DNA from: an uncultured Kiloniellaceae bacterium
Lineage (GTDB): Bacteria > Pseudomonadota > Alphaproteobacteria > Kiloniellales > Kiloniellaceae
Assembly (NCBI GenBank): GCA_947493695.1
Contig: CANLSF010000005.1
Coordinates: forward strand, 248,001 to 312,000
Direction: 5' to 3'
Length of the DNA stretch: 64,000 nt
Position numbers and translations under genes: made by a program. Positions within the stretch are counted from its first letter, which is position 1; each line of letters starts with the position of its first letter. The notes beneath the pieces are model-generated. The model made no database searches. It worked only from the letters and a program-made list of their open reading frames with translations, and was not told the origin of the DNA. Below are positions 18,112-26,929 of the stretch, in pieces.

Positions 18112-18132
18112 TTTTAACTGATTCAGTTAAAA
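18112..18132. promoter_or_regulatory. 21-bp palindrome upstream of the cyclase gene
   Basis: TTTTAACTGA (18112-18121), one base, TCAGTTAAAA (18123-18132), a perfect inverted repeat. It lies about 200 bases before the cyclase start and 58 bases before the end of the DUF6352 gene. A near-zero loop suggests a protein-binding operator rather than a terminator. Confidence 0.45.
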
Positions 18133-18189
18133 TCGCGAATCAATCTCTACTTCAATAGCTTGGAGAAAGCGAGTTTAACCCGCCGGGTC

Positions 18190-19248
18190 TTAGACTGACC
18201 GCGCAATCGGTAAATTCATAAGCAGATTCTGCGGCTTCAACTTCAGCAGTTCCCCGCTCGTCATTGCCATTCCCAGATAGACCGGCTTGCCCTCTAAATC
18301 GGGACGCATATCGCCCTGCTGTTTGAACTCAAGCCGGAAAAGACTGAGCAAGCGCGCGGTTCGTGCCTCTTCTATTTCCTCACCGTTATAGAGGTCGTTC
18401 AGGATCAGGTTCGCCTCGGCGTCGAGACCGATATGCCAGGACCATTTGGGATCACTGATCTGTTGAACCGGATAGATGTTTACCTCGACGGAAAGAAAGT
18501 GCGCCACCCAGGTCTCAAGCACACGACACAGTGAATCCAAACCCGGTCGCGTGAAGCTGACGTCAATCACGGTGTCGAAGCTGTCGCTCCTCGGCCAGTA
18601 GATCCCGGCGTTGTCGGCATTGAGAACGTCGAGTTCAACCGAACGCATCGGCGTAGCGTTGTCGGCCAGCAGTTTGCCAAGAGATCCAAAACCGCCGTCG
18701 CGGGTATACATTTCTACGATTTCTTCATCAGCCAGCATGATGCCGCTGTCCTGAATGCTGACCTTCTGGCTCCGGAACAGCAGTTCGGCCGCCCGGGTAC
18801 GGATGGCATCGTCCTGCCCTTCCAGAATGCCGCGCAGGATGGCGTGAACCATCTGATCAATGAAGAGCGGCGGAACCGTCACGCCACTGCGCAGGATCTT
18901 GAGATAGGCAGCCTCAAGTGTCTTCTCGGCGATCAAGGTATCGCGAAAATTCAGAACGATCTGATAGTTGTCCCGCGCATCCGGGTCTTCCAGCTCATCC
19001 AGTCTCGCCGCCGTCACCTTGTGACGCGGGTCCTCCAGAAGGCGCGCATGCAACACGCGCTCAGAGTGACAGGACTCCTCCACGATCTCCATTTCAGGTC
19101 GCAGGAAGAATGCGCGGAGATACTCGTTGGTGACATAAAGACGCCCGTCCTCGCCCCGGCGCAGCAAATGGTAGCCGCTCGTGAGCCAAAACTCGGCGTG
19201 AAGTAGCGGCGGCAAATCAGCGCCGCCGGTTTGATCGTTTTGTTCCAT
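18190..19248 (-). CDS. DUF6352 family protein
   Basis: 352 residues with no signal peptide or membrane segment. The N-terminus has LLHAEFWLTSGYHLLRR and the C-terminal third has SWHIGLDAEANLILNDLYNG. This matches what I recall as DUF6352, a family without known activity. The ATG at 19248 directly follows the stop of the DUF6505 gene (TAA-G-ATG), so translational coupling is likely. Third gene of an operon with DUF6505 and a biotin/lipoate-ligase-like gene. I recall such genes near formate dehydrogenase loci in alphaproteobacteria, which fits the rest of this region but is not proof. Confidence 0.75.
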   Translation of the reverse strand: MEQNDQTGGADLPPLLHAEFWLTSGYHLLRRGEDGRLYVTNEYLRAFFLRPEMEIVEESCHSERVLHARLLEDPRHKVTAARLDELEDPDARDNYQIVLNFRDTLIAEKTLEAAYLKILRSGVTVPPLFIDQMVHAILRGILEGQDDAIRTRAAELLFRSQKVSIQDSGIMLADEEIVEMYTRDGGFGSLGKLLADNATPMRSVELDVLNADNAGIYWPRSDSFDTVIDVSFTRPGLDSLCRVLETWVAHFLSVEVNIYPVQQISDPKWSWHIGLDAEANLILNDLYNGEEIEEARTARLLSLFRLEFKQQGDMRPDLEGKPVYLGMAMTSGELLKLKPQNLLMNLPIARSV

Positions 19249-19249
19249 C

Positions 19250-19780
19250 TTAACTCTCGTTCTCTCGGGCCGTATCGTCTTCGGGATCGAAATCCTGCGC
19301 GACGATTTCCCATATCTTGGCGTGCGACTTCGGAGCATCAGGCGTAATCACACGGAAGGATTCAACGACACCCCGTTCCTCCAGATCTCGCGACACTGCC
19401 AGTAGTGTATTGATCGGATGATCGCACAAGCTCGCTGCAAAGGCAGCCTCTTCCTCCGCAACAGGCCGGGCCGCAGCGATATCAGGTGCGCCATAGTGGT
19501 CGACAAAATGCTGGGCGAGAAGCTCGACAATTCCGTCATAGCTCGCCCGGTCGATATCCGTGACGACAACCAGGGTGGAACGGCCATAGGACTCAAGGCC
19601 CAGAAATCCATGAGCAAAGGCCTGCCGCGTTTTTCCCTGCAGATCATCCGCCGTCAGTTCTGAATAGGCGAACGCGCCGGAGACAGCCCACTCGCCGGGT
19701 GCCGCGGCATGATCGAACACCGCCACATCAGATTCATCGAGACGAATGGTGCGCGGAAAGCGCAGAGGAGTCTCTGCCAT
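19250..19780 (-). CDS. DUF6505 family protein
   Basis: 176 residues, soluble and acidic. The start MAETPLRFPRTIRLDESDVAVF and the segment TRQAFAHGFLGLES look like DUF6505, a family of unknown role. Its ATG lies one base after the stop of the ligase-like gene and its stop touches the DUF6352 gene, so the three are one operon. No catalytic motif is visible. Confidence 0.75.
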   Translation of the reverse strand: MAETPLRFPRTIRLDESDVAVFDHAAAPGEWAVSGAFAYSELTADDLQGKTRQAFAHGFLGLESYGRSTLVVVTDIDRASYDGIVELLAQHFVDHYGAPDIAAARPVAEEEAAFAASLCDHPINTLLAVSRDLEERGVVESFRVITPDAPKSHAKIWEIVAQDFDPEDDTARENES

Positions 19781-19781
19781 T

Positions 19782-20477
19782 CTACGAAGACATCCAGCTT
19801 GGCCCCTTCAGGGCTTGGGTAAGCGGCTGGGTCTCGGTCCCTTCGCAGCGCAGACCGCCAAGAGAGTCGATGTCCCGCTTTGCGTCTTCCGTTTGCTTCT
19901 GGCGAGCCCACCATGCCAGGCGCACGGGCTCGAACCCTTCTTCCTGCCAACGATTCATCCAGGTCAGAAAATGACGCGCAAAGCTCTCAGTCAGCTCATC
20001 GACCGTGATATCGCCGCAGCCCTCATCAAAAAGCGTCGTCGCACTGACTTTGCGCCCAGGCGCATCATCCGTCAGATCCATCTGAACCGCGATACCAAAG
20101 CTGATCACCAGCCAGTCAGGGATGTCCTCGCTGCTCCTGGTCTCGGCCGCCGCCACACGAAATCCACCGACGAACCCGCCGTTGACTTCCACGGCATCGG
20201 GCCAGCGAAAGTGAACAGCCAGGACCGGGGGCCCAATCGCCCCAAGGGCATCGCCAAAGGCGACCATGGCAAGCGGCAACATAGTCAGGGACTGAGCCAC
20301 AGGAGATTCCGGCTCCAAGACAATGGCCAGCTCGATCCGGTCGAGGCGCTGCGACCAGTAAAAGTAGCCCGCCTCGCCCTCGCCGCTGCGAGCCGCTGCG
20401 ACGGCTACATCAAAAGGGTCGTCACCGGGAGCCAGGGGTTTCAGGCTTAAAAGAGGTGGTAGTTGAGGATATTGCAA
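19782..20477 (-). CDS. Biotin/lipoate-protein-ligase-like protein, probably without ligase activity
   Basis: 231 residues. The middle part WPDAVEVNGGFVGGFRV lines up with the (K)WPNDV...GGKxxGI core of biotin protein ligases, but the lysine that holds the acyl-adenylate is replaced (GGFVGGF). It may bind a ligand or partner rather than transfer biotin. The start codon is TTG at 20477, preceded by AGGAAG at eight bases. First gene of the operon with DUF6505 and DUF6352. Confidence 0.65.
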   Translation of the reverse strand: MQYPQLPPLLSLKPLAPGDDPFDVAVAAARSGEGEAGYFYWSQRLDRIELAIVLEPESPVAQSLTMLPLAMVAFGDALGAIGPPVLAVHFRWPDAVEVNGGFVGGFRVAAAETRSSEDIPDWLVISFGIAVQMDLTDDAPGRKVSATTLFDEGCGDITVDELTESFARHFLTWMNRWQEEGFEPVRLAWWARQKQTEDAKRDIDSLGGLRCEGTETQPLTQALKGPSWMSS

Positions 20478-20560
20478 AACGGTCGCTTCCTGGTCTCTCT
20501 GCTATTGCGTGCCCCCCAACCCGGGCGGCAAGAAGCGATCTTTCACAATCAGGGCAGGCT

Positions 20561-20578
20561 TGTCCAACCTATTGGACA
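20561..20578. promoter_or_regulatory. Short palindrome upstream of the ligase-like operon
   Basis: TGTCCAA (20561-20567), 4-base spacer, TTGGACA (20572-20578). It lies 83 bases before the TTG start and 36 bases after the ABC ATPase stop; candidate operator, binder unknown. Confidence 0.3.
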
Positions 20579-20613
20579 GACAATGGCAAAAAGCCAGCTT
20601 CCGAACCGGAGTG

Positions 20614-21681
20614 TCAGCTCCTAATCAGAGTCACACCCTGGTGCGATAGACGCACAGAGACGTCACTTTCCCTGGGAATGGGCTGCACGACCCCACCATC
20701 AATAACAAACAACTCACCAATCGGTGTTTCAACACTGTACTCGATATGACTGCCCAGATAGGTCGCCTTACGGACCACCCCACGCAGCCCATCGCCTGAA
20801 TCCTGCACTGCCAGCCCGATCGCCTGCGGGCGAATCGCGATACGGGCCGGGCCTCGTTCCATACCTCTGGCGGGTAGCTTGAGCTCAATTCCGCCGATTG
20901 TGACCTCAGCGTCGGGTCCGTCCACAGCCAGTATCTCGGCATCGACCAGGTTGGCGTCGCCGATAAAGTCAGCCACGAAGAGATCCGCCGGTTCATCGTA
21001 AAGCTCTCGCGGAGAGCCCTCCTGCGCGATCCGGGCCTGATTCATGACAATGATGCGATCTGAGACCGCCAATGCTTCCTCCTGGTCATGAGTAACGTAA
21101 ACAGACGTCAAACCAAGGTTTTGCTGAATTTCGCGGATTTCCTCCCGCACCCTGCGCCGGAGCTTGGCATCAAGGTTCGACAGAGGTTCATCGAACAGCA
21201 GCACCTGCGGCTCCAGCACCAGTGCCCGCGCAACCGCTACACGCTGCTGCTGTCCGCCAGAGAGCTCACTGGGAAGGCGATCGCCGTAACCCTTCAGACC
21301 TACCAGCGCCAAACCGTCCTCTGCCCGGCCACCAACTTCGGATTTCGCCATCCCACTGACTCGCAGGCCGTAGGACACATTCTCCAGCACCGTCATGTGC
21401 GGGAAAAGCGCGTAGGACTGGAACACCATACTGACATCACGGTCCGTGGCCGGTAACGACGTCACATCCTGATCGCCAATGAGGATACGGCCGTTGCTTG
21501 CCATTTCGAGACCGGCAATCATCCGCAGCGTGGTGGTTTTACCGCATCCACTCGGTCCGAGCAAAGTAACGAGCGAGCCTGCCTCCACCCGGAAGGAGAC
21601 CTGATCGACCGCAACCACGGCACCAAAGGCCTTGGTGACCGCGTCGAAACTGACCGAAGCCGCTTTGCTTGCGATTTTCAT
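20614..21681 (-). CDS. ABC transporter ATP-binding protein (FbpC/AfuC-like)
   Basis: 355 residues. Walker A GPSGCGKTT, Q-loop VFQSYALFPHMTV, signature LSGGQQQRVAVARAL, Walker B VLLFDEPLSNLD and switch histidine VTHDQEEA are all intact; a C-terminal TOBE-type domain (about 245-350) follows. It powers import by the permease encoded upstream, whose stop overlaps this ATG (ATGA). It belongs to the Fe3+/phosphate-sugar/spermidine importer group. The substrate is discussed under the binding protein. Confidence 0.9.
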   Translation of the reverse strand: MKIASKAASVSFDAVTKAFGAVVAVDQVSFRVEAGSLVTLLGPSGCGKTTTLRMIAGLEMASNGRILIGDQDVTSLPATDRDVSMVFQSYALFPHMTVLENVSYGLRVSGMAKSEVGGRAEDGLALVGLKGYGDRLPSELSGGQQQRVAVARALVLEPQVLLFDEPLSNLDAKLRRRVREEIREIQQNLGLTSVYVTHDQEEALAVSDRIIVMNQARIAQEGSPRELYDEPADLFVADFIGDANLVDAEILAVDGPDAEVTIGGIELKLPARGMERGPARIAIRPQAIGLAVQDSGDGLRGVVRKATYLGSHIEYSVETPIGELFVIDGGVVQPIPRESDVSVRLSHQGVTLIRS

Positions 21682-23894
21682 GCTGTTTTGCTCTCCGCCG
21701 CGGGCATTTTAACGCCACTGTTCTCGCTTCGCCGTTTGATCCGCCGTTCGCCGACCGCCAGCTGCACGAGGGAAATAGCCGCCAGCATGACTAGGATCAG
21801 GACCGAAGAATAGGCAATAGCCAGTCCGTAGTCGTTGTTCTCGACCCGCCCGATAATGTAGGAGGTCGCCATATCGTAGTTTGCGCTCACCAGGAAGATC
21901 ACCGCGGAAATCGCCGTGATCGCGCGCACGAAGCTGTATACCAGTGCAGCGACAATCGCCGGACGCAACAAGGGCAGAATGACCTTGCGCACAGTCATGA
22001 AACTGGTCGCCCCCAGAGTTAGCGAGGCCTCATCGAGGCTTTTATCCAGCTGGCTCATGGAAGCGATGCCTGCGCGGACGCCGACGGGCATGTTTCGAAA
22101 GATGAAACAGATGACCAGGATCACGCCGGTACCGGTTAACTCGATCGGTGGGATATTGAAGGCCAGGACATAACTGACACCGATCACGGTGCCTGGAATA
22201 GCAAAGCTCAGCATGGTACCGAACTCGAAGGCGTTCTTGCCCGCGAACCTCTGGCGCACCAGCAGGTAGGCCGTAACCAGTCCGATGGCGGCGGTCAGGG
22301 GCGCCGAAACGCCAGCAATGATCATAGTGGTCCCGAAGGAGTTCCAGGCCGAGCCGGTCCAGAGCAATCCGCCGTCCCCCGAAGAAATGGAGAATGCGGA
22401 AATATAGTGTCGCAGAGTCAGACTGTGATCTCTGCCCCAGGTCTCGACAAATCCGCCGAAGACGATCATGACATAAATCACGACAGTCAGAACCGCCCAG
22501 GGAACGGCGGTGCCGTAAACCAGCCAGGTCAATCGTTTGGGCAGATAGGGATGAGCGCCCGAATCTCCCTTGCCGGTGACTGTTGTGTAGGATTTTTTCC
22601 CGAGCCAGCGGCGCTGAGCATAAAAGGCCGAAAGCGTGAAGCCGAGCAACACCAACGCCAGAACTGCCGCCCGGCCCTGATCGTTTTGCGCCCCAACGAT
22701 CGCAAAGAAGATCTCGGTGGAGAGCACGTCATAGTTCCCGCCCAGAACCAGCGGATTTCCGAAATCGGCCATACTTTCGATAAAGCCCAGCAGGAATGCA
22801 TTGGCGAGGCCCGGGCGCATCAAGGGTAAGGAAATGGTCGCAAAGGTCGTCCAGCGATCTGCGCGCAGTGTCTGCGCGGCCTCTTCCATCGAGGGACTGA
22901 TACCTTCGACAACCCCGATCAGCACCAAAAAGGCGATGGGCGTGAAAGCCAGCATCTGTGCGAACCAGATACCCGGAAGTCCGTAGATCCAACGTCCGGC
23001 GGGGATCCCCAGCAAGTCACTGGCAAATTGGGTAACACTGCCGGACCGGCCAAACAGCAAAATGATTGCGAGACCAATCACAAATGGCGGCGTGATGATA
23101 GGCAGGACCGTCAGCGCCCGAATTAGCTTCTTGGCCCGAAAACGCGTTCGCGTCACCACGAGGGCGAACGCCAGGCCCAGGGTTGTCGTCCCCGCCCCTA
23201 CCGTGACCGCGAGAAACAGGGAATTCCAGGCCGCGCCACAGGAAACATTGCTGCTCAGACACCCCAGACCCCAGATCTTCTTATCAAAGAACTTGACCAC
23301 AAAAGCGGACGGCTCGTAGAGGCCCGCATCGTTCTTCAAAGCGCTGAGCAGAATTTGAATGACCGGAAAGAGAATGAAGATGCCGACAAGAGCAATGACC
23401 AGGCCGATGGATCCGACCACGAAGACATCGCCGTTGATTGCGCCGCGCGCCGCGATGCCCTGGGTCAAAAAGAACAGGAAGGCTGCAGAGGTCAGCAAAG
23501 CTCCATAGCCGAGACCGAATTGTCGTTGGCCCAAAGGACCGAAAAGCTGTTCGAGAGTTGAAAACTCCCAACCGTCGATCCCGATGGTAAAGCCCTGAAG
23601 CCCGACGTACGCAAGCCCGCCTATGCCTGAAATCAGGAGAAGATTGGCAAAGAAGGGATCGTTTCTGGCTCGCCCGAACAATCCCAAAGGCAGGAGTAGG
23701 AACAGGCTGATGGGTGCAAGCCAGATCTTGTCATCCACCACCGCCTGAAGAACGCCAGGCGCGTAGTCGCTGTCGAGTGGATACCCGTCGAGCAACCACT
23801 CAAAGACCCAGAAGCCGTCCTCGATGGCGTACCAGGGCAGGATCGCAAAACCGAGCCAGCCCACAGCCAGCCAAAGAGCAACGGTTCTATTCAT
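21678..23894 (-). CDS. ABC transporter permease, two-module FbpB/AfuB type
   Basis: 738 residues, mostly hydrophobic. An N-terminal part with about four membrane helices precedes two binding-protein-dependent permease modules, each with its EAA-type loop (EEAAQTLRADRWTTF and DEASLTLGATSFMTV). A single polypeptide thus forms the whole channel. Ferric permeases of the FbpB type are about 500-550 residues, while AfuB-type sugar-phosphate permeases are near 700, so the size favours the latter. Overlaps the ATPase gene by four bases. Confidence 0.88.
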   Translation of the reverse strand: MNRTVALWLAVGWLGFAILPWYAIEDGFWVFEWLLDGYPLDSDYAPGVLQAVVDDKIWLAPISLFLLLPLGLFGRARNDPFFANLLLISGIGGLAYVGLQGFTIGIDGWEFSTLEQLFGPLGQRQFGLGYGALLTSAAFLFFLTQGIAARGAINGDVFVVGSIGLVIALVGIFILFPVIQILLSALKNDAGLYEPSAFVVKFFDKKIWGLGCLSSNVSCGAAWNSLFLAVTVGAGTTTLGLAFALVVTRTRFRAKKLIRALTVLPIITPPFVIGLAIILLFGRSGSVTQFASDLLGIPAGRWIYGLPGIWFAQMLAFTPIAFLVLIGVVEGISPSMEEAAQTLRADRWTTFATISLPLMRPGLANAFLLGFIESMADFGNPLVLGGNYDVLSTEIFFAIVGAQNDQGRAAVLALVLLGFTLSAFYAQRRWLGKKSYTTVTGKGDSGAHPYLPKRLTWLVYGTAVPWAVLTVVIYVMIVFGGFVETWGRDHSLTLRHYISAFSISSGDGGLLWTGSAWNSFGTTMIIAGVSAPLTAAIGLVTAYLLVRQRFAGKNAFEFGTMLSFAIPGTVIGVSYVLAFNIPPIELTGTGVILVICFIFRNMPVGVRAGIASMSQLDKSLDEASLTLGATSFMTVRKVILPLLRPAIVAALVYSFVRAITAISAVIFLVSANYDMATSYIIGRVENNDYGLAIAYSSVLILVMLAAISLVQLAVGERRIKRRSENSGVKMPAAESKTA

Positions 23895-23936
23895 CAGGGA
23901 GACGGTCTTTCAAAAACTCGCCAGATCGCGTGTGAA

Positions 23937-23975
23937 TGGAGGCTGATCGGACCGGTTCAGACCAATCAGCCTCCA
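23937..23975 (-). promoter_or_regulatory. Intercistronic hairpin after the binding-protein gene
   Basis: Perfect 11-bp arms TGGAGGCTGAT (23937-23947) and ATCAGCCTCCA (23965-23975) with a 17-base loop, beginning six bases after the binding-protein stop and before the permease. No T-run follows, so it more likely protects the upstream mRNA or partly attenuates, raising binding-protein levels over permease. Confidence 0.6.
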
Positions 23976-23980
23976 CGACC

Positions 23981-25033
23981 TCAACGCGGCAGAGACTTAA
24001 CCTCGTCGTCCCATTTCTTCAGCAGACGTTTGCGTTCCGCTGAAGAACCGTACTTCTTGAAATCGTAGTCGATCAGCTTGATTTCATCGAGCTTCGGCGC
24101 GCTCGGCGATGACTCAGCGGCTTGATTCGACATGACCTGATAAGCCTTCACCTCGAGCGATCGCGACTGCACACCTGCCTTGAGGGCCCAGTCATAGAAC
24201 TTCTTTGCACTCTCGGGATTGCGGGCGCCCTTGATGATGCTCATGGACCCGATCTCGTAACCGGTACCTTCAGCCGGAGCAACGACATTGATCGGAAAGC
24301 CACTGACTGCCTGTTTCACAGCATCATGCATAAAGACAATGCCGATGGTGGTTTCGCCGCGCGCTGCCGCTTTAATCGGAGCCGATCCGGATTTGGTGTA
24401 CTGGTTGATGTTCTTGTGCAGAGCCTTCATGAATTCGAAGCCCTCTTTCTCACCGAAGAGCTGCACAATTGTGGCCAGTGTCGTGTAGGCCGTGCCCGAG
24501 GAGTTCGGGTTCGCCATCTGAACCTCACCCTTGTAGACCGGGTTTGTCAGATCTTTCCAGCTCGCCGGGACCGGCAGGCCCTTTTCCTTGAGGAGCTCAG
24601 TGTTGTAACCGTACCCCAGGCCACCGGCATAGATACCGATGGTCTTATCATTGGCCGATGCGGCCTGGCTCAGCGCCCAGTCGTGAAGCTCACCGCGCAT
24701 GGGCGAGACATAGGCTTCGGTCAACCCCTCTTCCGCCGCCTGCAAGTGAGGGTCGCCTGTGCCGCCCCACCAGATATCGCCCTTCGGATTCCGTGCCTCG
24801 GCCTTGATCTGCGCAAAGGTTTCACCAGAGCTTTTGCGGCTCATGGCGACCTTGATACCGGTTTCCTTCTCAAAGGCCTGCACCATAAGCTGGCACCAGT
24901 CTTCCTGGGCCGAGCAATAGTAGGTCAGTTTGTCAGCTGCAAATGCTGTCGAAGTCGCAAAGCCTGAAAACGTTACCACGGCGGCTGCCGCAGCTCCGAA
25001 AAGCCATTGCGATCTGTTTAAAGTTGCGATCAT
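23981..25033 (-). CDS. Periplasmic substrate-binding protein (FbpA/AfuA-like)
   Basis: 350 residues. A signal peptide of about 32 residues ends TSTAFA-ADK. The mature part carries YYCSAQEDWC, WWGGTGDPHLQAAEEGL and YAGGLGYGYNTELL, typical of family-1 binding proteins annotated as iron(III)-binding. The C-lobe Tyr-Tyr pair that ligates iron in FbpA is not seen; the equivalent stretch reads GIVFMHDAV. Together with the large permease and the divergent inositol-phosphatase gene this points to a phosphorylated sugar or polyol, as for AfuA. GGGAGG lies eight bases before the ATG. Probably under IolR-type control (palindrome at 25192-25209). Confidence 0.87.
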   Translation of the reverse strand: MIATLNRSQWLFGAAAAAVVTFSGFATSTAFAADKLTYYCSAQEDWCQLMVQAFEKETGIKVAMSRKSSGETFAQIKAEARNPKGDIWWGGTGDPHLQAAEEGLTEAYVSPMRGELHDWALSQAASANDKTIGIYAGGLGYGYNTELLKEKGLPVPASWKDLTNPVYKGEVQMANPNSSGTAYTTLATIVQLFGEKEGFEFMKALHKNINQYTKSGSAPIKAAARGETTIGIVFMHDAVKQAVSGFPINVVAPAEGTGYEIGSMSIIKGARNPESAKKFYDWALKAGVQSRSLEVKAYQVMSNQAAESSPSAPKLDEIKLIDYDFKKYGSSAERKRLLKKWDDEVKSLPR

Positions 25034-25191
25034 AACTTATGCCTCCCTGACGACGATATATTTTTGATTTCAAATAGTTATTTGAAATTCCTGCCGCCGC
25101 TTATTATGTTGTGCCTCTCCGGTGAACCTAAGCTCTTGCCGAAAACGCTGATATCGGATTTGCAGAATTTGCTTTCCACAATCTCTTAGGA

Positions 25192-25209
25192 ATGGAATAT
25201 CGTTTCCAT
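25192..25209. promoter_or_regulatory. GGAA-N6-TTCC palindrome (candidate IolR operator)
   Basis: ATGGAA-TATCGT-TTCCAT, an exact 6-bp inverted repeat with 6-base spacer, in the middle of the 288-base region between the binding-protein gene and the phosphatase gene. GGAA-N6-TTCC is the known site of alphaproteobacterial RpiR-type IolR. A second exact copy lies before the RpiR gene in this window. Confidence 0.65.
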
Positions 25210-25321
25210 ACATATTGCAATAAAATTGTCATAAAACTGTAATCTCTATTTTCTTGTAGCGGACCCATTTCACGCCGAGCGTATGCCCATCACACTGGCC
25301 ACAGATTCAAAGTTTCACTGA

Positions 25322-26113
25322 ATGACAAGCAACTCGAATGAACGACGACTTGAAGTCGCCTGCGACATTGCACGGCAAGCCGGCAAGCACGCCCTCTCCT
25401 ATTTCGCCGACCGGGACTCGCTCAACATCGAAGGCAAGGGCGTGCAGGACATGTTCAGCCAGGCTGATGTGGAAACGGAAGTACTCATCCGCGATCGTTT
25501 AGCGGCGGAGTTCCCCGATGACGGTTTTTTCGGCGAAGAGACAGAACCCTCAGGACTGGACTCCTCGAGCGGTACCTGGGTGGTCGACCCCATCGACGGG
25601 ACAGCCTGTTTCGTCGTCGGCATTCCCACCTGGTGTGTTTCCATCGCCTTCATCCGGGACAACCGGATTGAAATTGGTGTGATCTACGATCCCAACACAG
25701 ATGAACTCTTTTCGGCGTCCCATGGCAGGGGCGCATTCCTGAACGGTCAGGCGATATCGGTTGCCAGTGCCCGAGACTTCACCGGTGGGATGACCGGGTT
25801 CAGCTTTTCCCATCGAGCCACACCGGAATCCATCGTGAGCGTTCTTGAGAAACTTCTGAGCCAGGGCGGGATGTTCTACCGCAATGGTTCCGGCGCTCTG
25901 ACACTAGCCTATGTCGCCTGTGGCCGGCTCAATGCCTTTTTCGAGCCGCATATGAATTCCTGGGATTCCAGCGCGGGCATCCTTCTGATCACAGAGGCAG
26001 GCGGTTGGGCCAACGACACGCTCGCTGACGACGGTCTGGTCAAGGGGTCTCTGGTGATGGCTGCTGCGGATGGGCTGGCTGATTCCATGAAGACCCTCAT
26101 ACTGGGTCGTTAA
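25322..26113 (+). CDS. Inositol monophosphatase family protein
   Basis: 263 residues of the Mg-dependent, lithium-sensitive phosphatase fold. The metal ligands are visible: E72/E73 in FFGEE, D89 and D92 in DPIDGT, and D215 in NSWDSSAG. Members dephosphorylate inositol 1-phosphate, histidinol phosphate, 3'-phosphoadenosine phosphates or sugar phosphates; histidinol-phosphatase (HisN) is the main alternative. Its position, divergent from a sugar-phosphate-like importer and near iolG/iolC with shared operator motifs, favours a polyol-phosphate substrate. Lone gene; the next gene is convergent. Confidence 0.88.
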   Translation: MTSNSNERRLEVACDIARQAGKHALSYFADRDSLNIEGKGVQDMFSQADVETEVLIRDRLAAEFPDDGFFGEETEPSGLDSSSGTWVVDPIDGTACFVVGIPTWCVSIAFIRDNRIEIGVIYDPNTDELFSASHGRGAFLNGQAISVASARDFTGGMTGFSFSHRATPESIVSVLEKLLSQGGMFYRNGSGALTLAYVACGRLNAFFEPHMNSWDSSAGILLITEAGGWANDTLADDGLVKGSLVMAAADGLADSMKTLILGR

Positions 26114-26156
26114 AATCTGCACCAAGCATCTGATCTATATTGTTTTTGATCTGCCG

Positions 26157-26729
26157 CTAACTCTTCTTGTCAAACAGCGCCACAATTCGATTTTGCTGGG
26201 TTTCGCTCAAGGTCGGCCAAATTTTGTCCATATTGACCTTAACCTCCTTGGCCCCTGCCAGATAGGCTTTGCCGTACCAGATGTACGCCAGCTCACTCAG
26301 CTCGTCGGCGTCTTTTCGCTCCGGGCTCAGCCCCTGAGCGTACATCCAACCGATCAGCTCCATCGCCTCTTCTTCGCCCGCCTTGGCCTGCTTGATGAGT
26401 TTCTCGACGTCCTTGGGCGCAGCGCGGCCAGATTTCACGCGCTTTGCCAATGCGGTGCGCGCGGCAATGATCTCCGCAGCCGCCTTCGCGATGGCCTCTC
26501 GTTCTTCCGCATCTTTCCTGCGTGCCGCCAAGGCGCCAGCGATCGATTTGGGCACCTCGACCTTGTCAGCAAGATCTTTGCACCAGTCCGGTGTCTCGCC
26601 GTAACTGGCACAGATAAAGCGTTTGGTTAATATGTCGGAGCCCTGCCAATAGTCGTCCGAATAGGACAATGCCTGTGCAGGAGCCGCCCAGAGCACACTC
26701 CAAAGAGTAGCGATCAAAATCAAACGCAT
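26157..26729 (-). CDS. Secreted protein with Sel1-like repeat
   Basis: 190 residues from the chosen ATG at 26729, which begins a clear signal peptide (MRLILIATLWSVLWAAPAQA). The longer frame adds 18 charged residues before it. The mature protein has a helical Ala/Lys/Glu-rich middle (about 60-115) and a Sel1-type pair of helices (EEEAMELIGWMYAQGLS ... ELAYIWYGKAYLAG). It has three cysteines near FICASYGETPDWC. Probably periplasmic; function unknown. It sits between the phosphatase and RpiR genes but on the opposite strand. Confidence 0.7.
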   Translation of the reverse strand: MRLILIATLWSVLWAAPAQALSYSDDYWQGSDILTKRFICASYGETPDWCKDLADKVEVPKSIAGALAARRKDAEEREAIAKAAAEIIAARTALAKRVKSGRAAPKDVEKLIKQAKAGEEEAMELIGWMYAQGLSPERKDADELSELAYIWYGKAYLAGAKEVKVNMDKIWPTLSETQQNRIVALFDKKS

Positions 26730-26929
26730 ATCAACCGGCCGCTTCCTGCGATCCCGTTTCGCCTGGTCCGGATCCAATGACACAAAAGCCCGGATCCCAC
26801 GAACCGGGAAGAGTGCCGTTAAAACTTTAAGATCGCGTTTTTATCCGATTGATTTTAAATAAAATTTTATTCTTTTTCGTGACGCCGAGTTATCACACAT
26901 CTGGCGCTGCTCCATCTATTTCGTTAGCT

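Noticed and set aside
18114-18130. TTAA...TTAA pair as a CtrA box
   Set aside because: The spacing between the two TTAA is nine bases, not seven; better read as part of the 21-bp palindrome.
24122-24967. 281-codon plus-strand ORF opposite the binding-protein gene
   Set aside because: Shadow frame of a gene with signal peptide and family motifs on the other strand.
23981-25033. Firm naming as ferric-iron binding protein FbpA
   Set aside because: The iron-ligating Tyr-Tyr pair of the C-lobe is not visible and the neighbours point to phosphorylated sugars or polyols; left unnamed.
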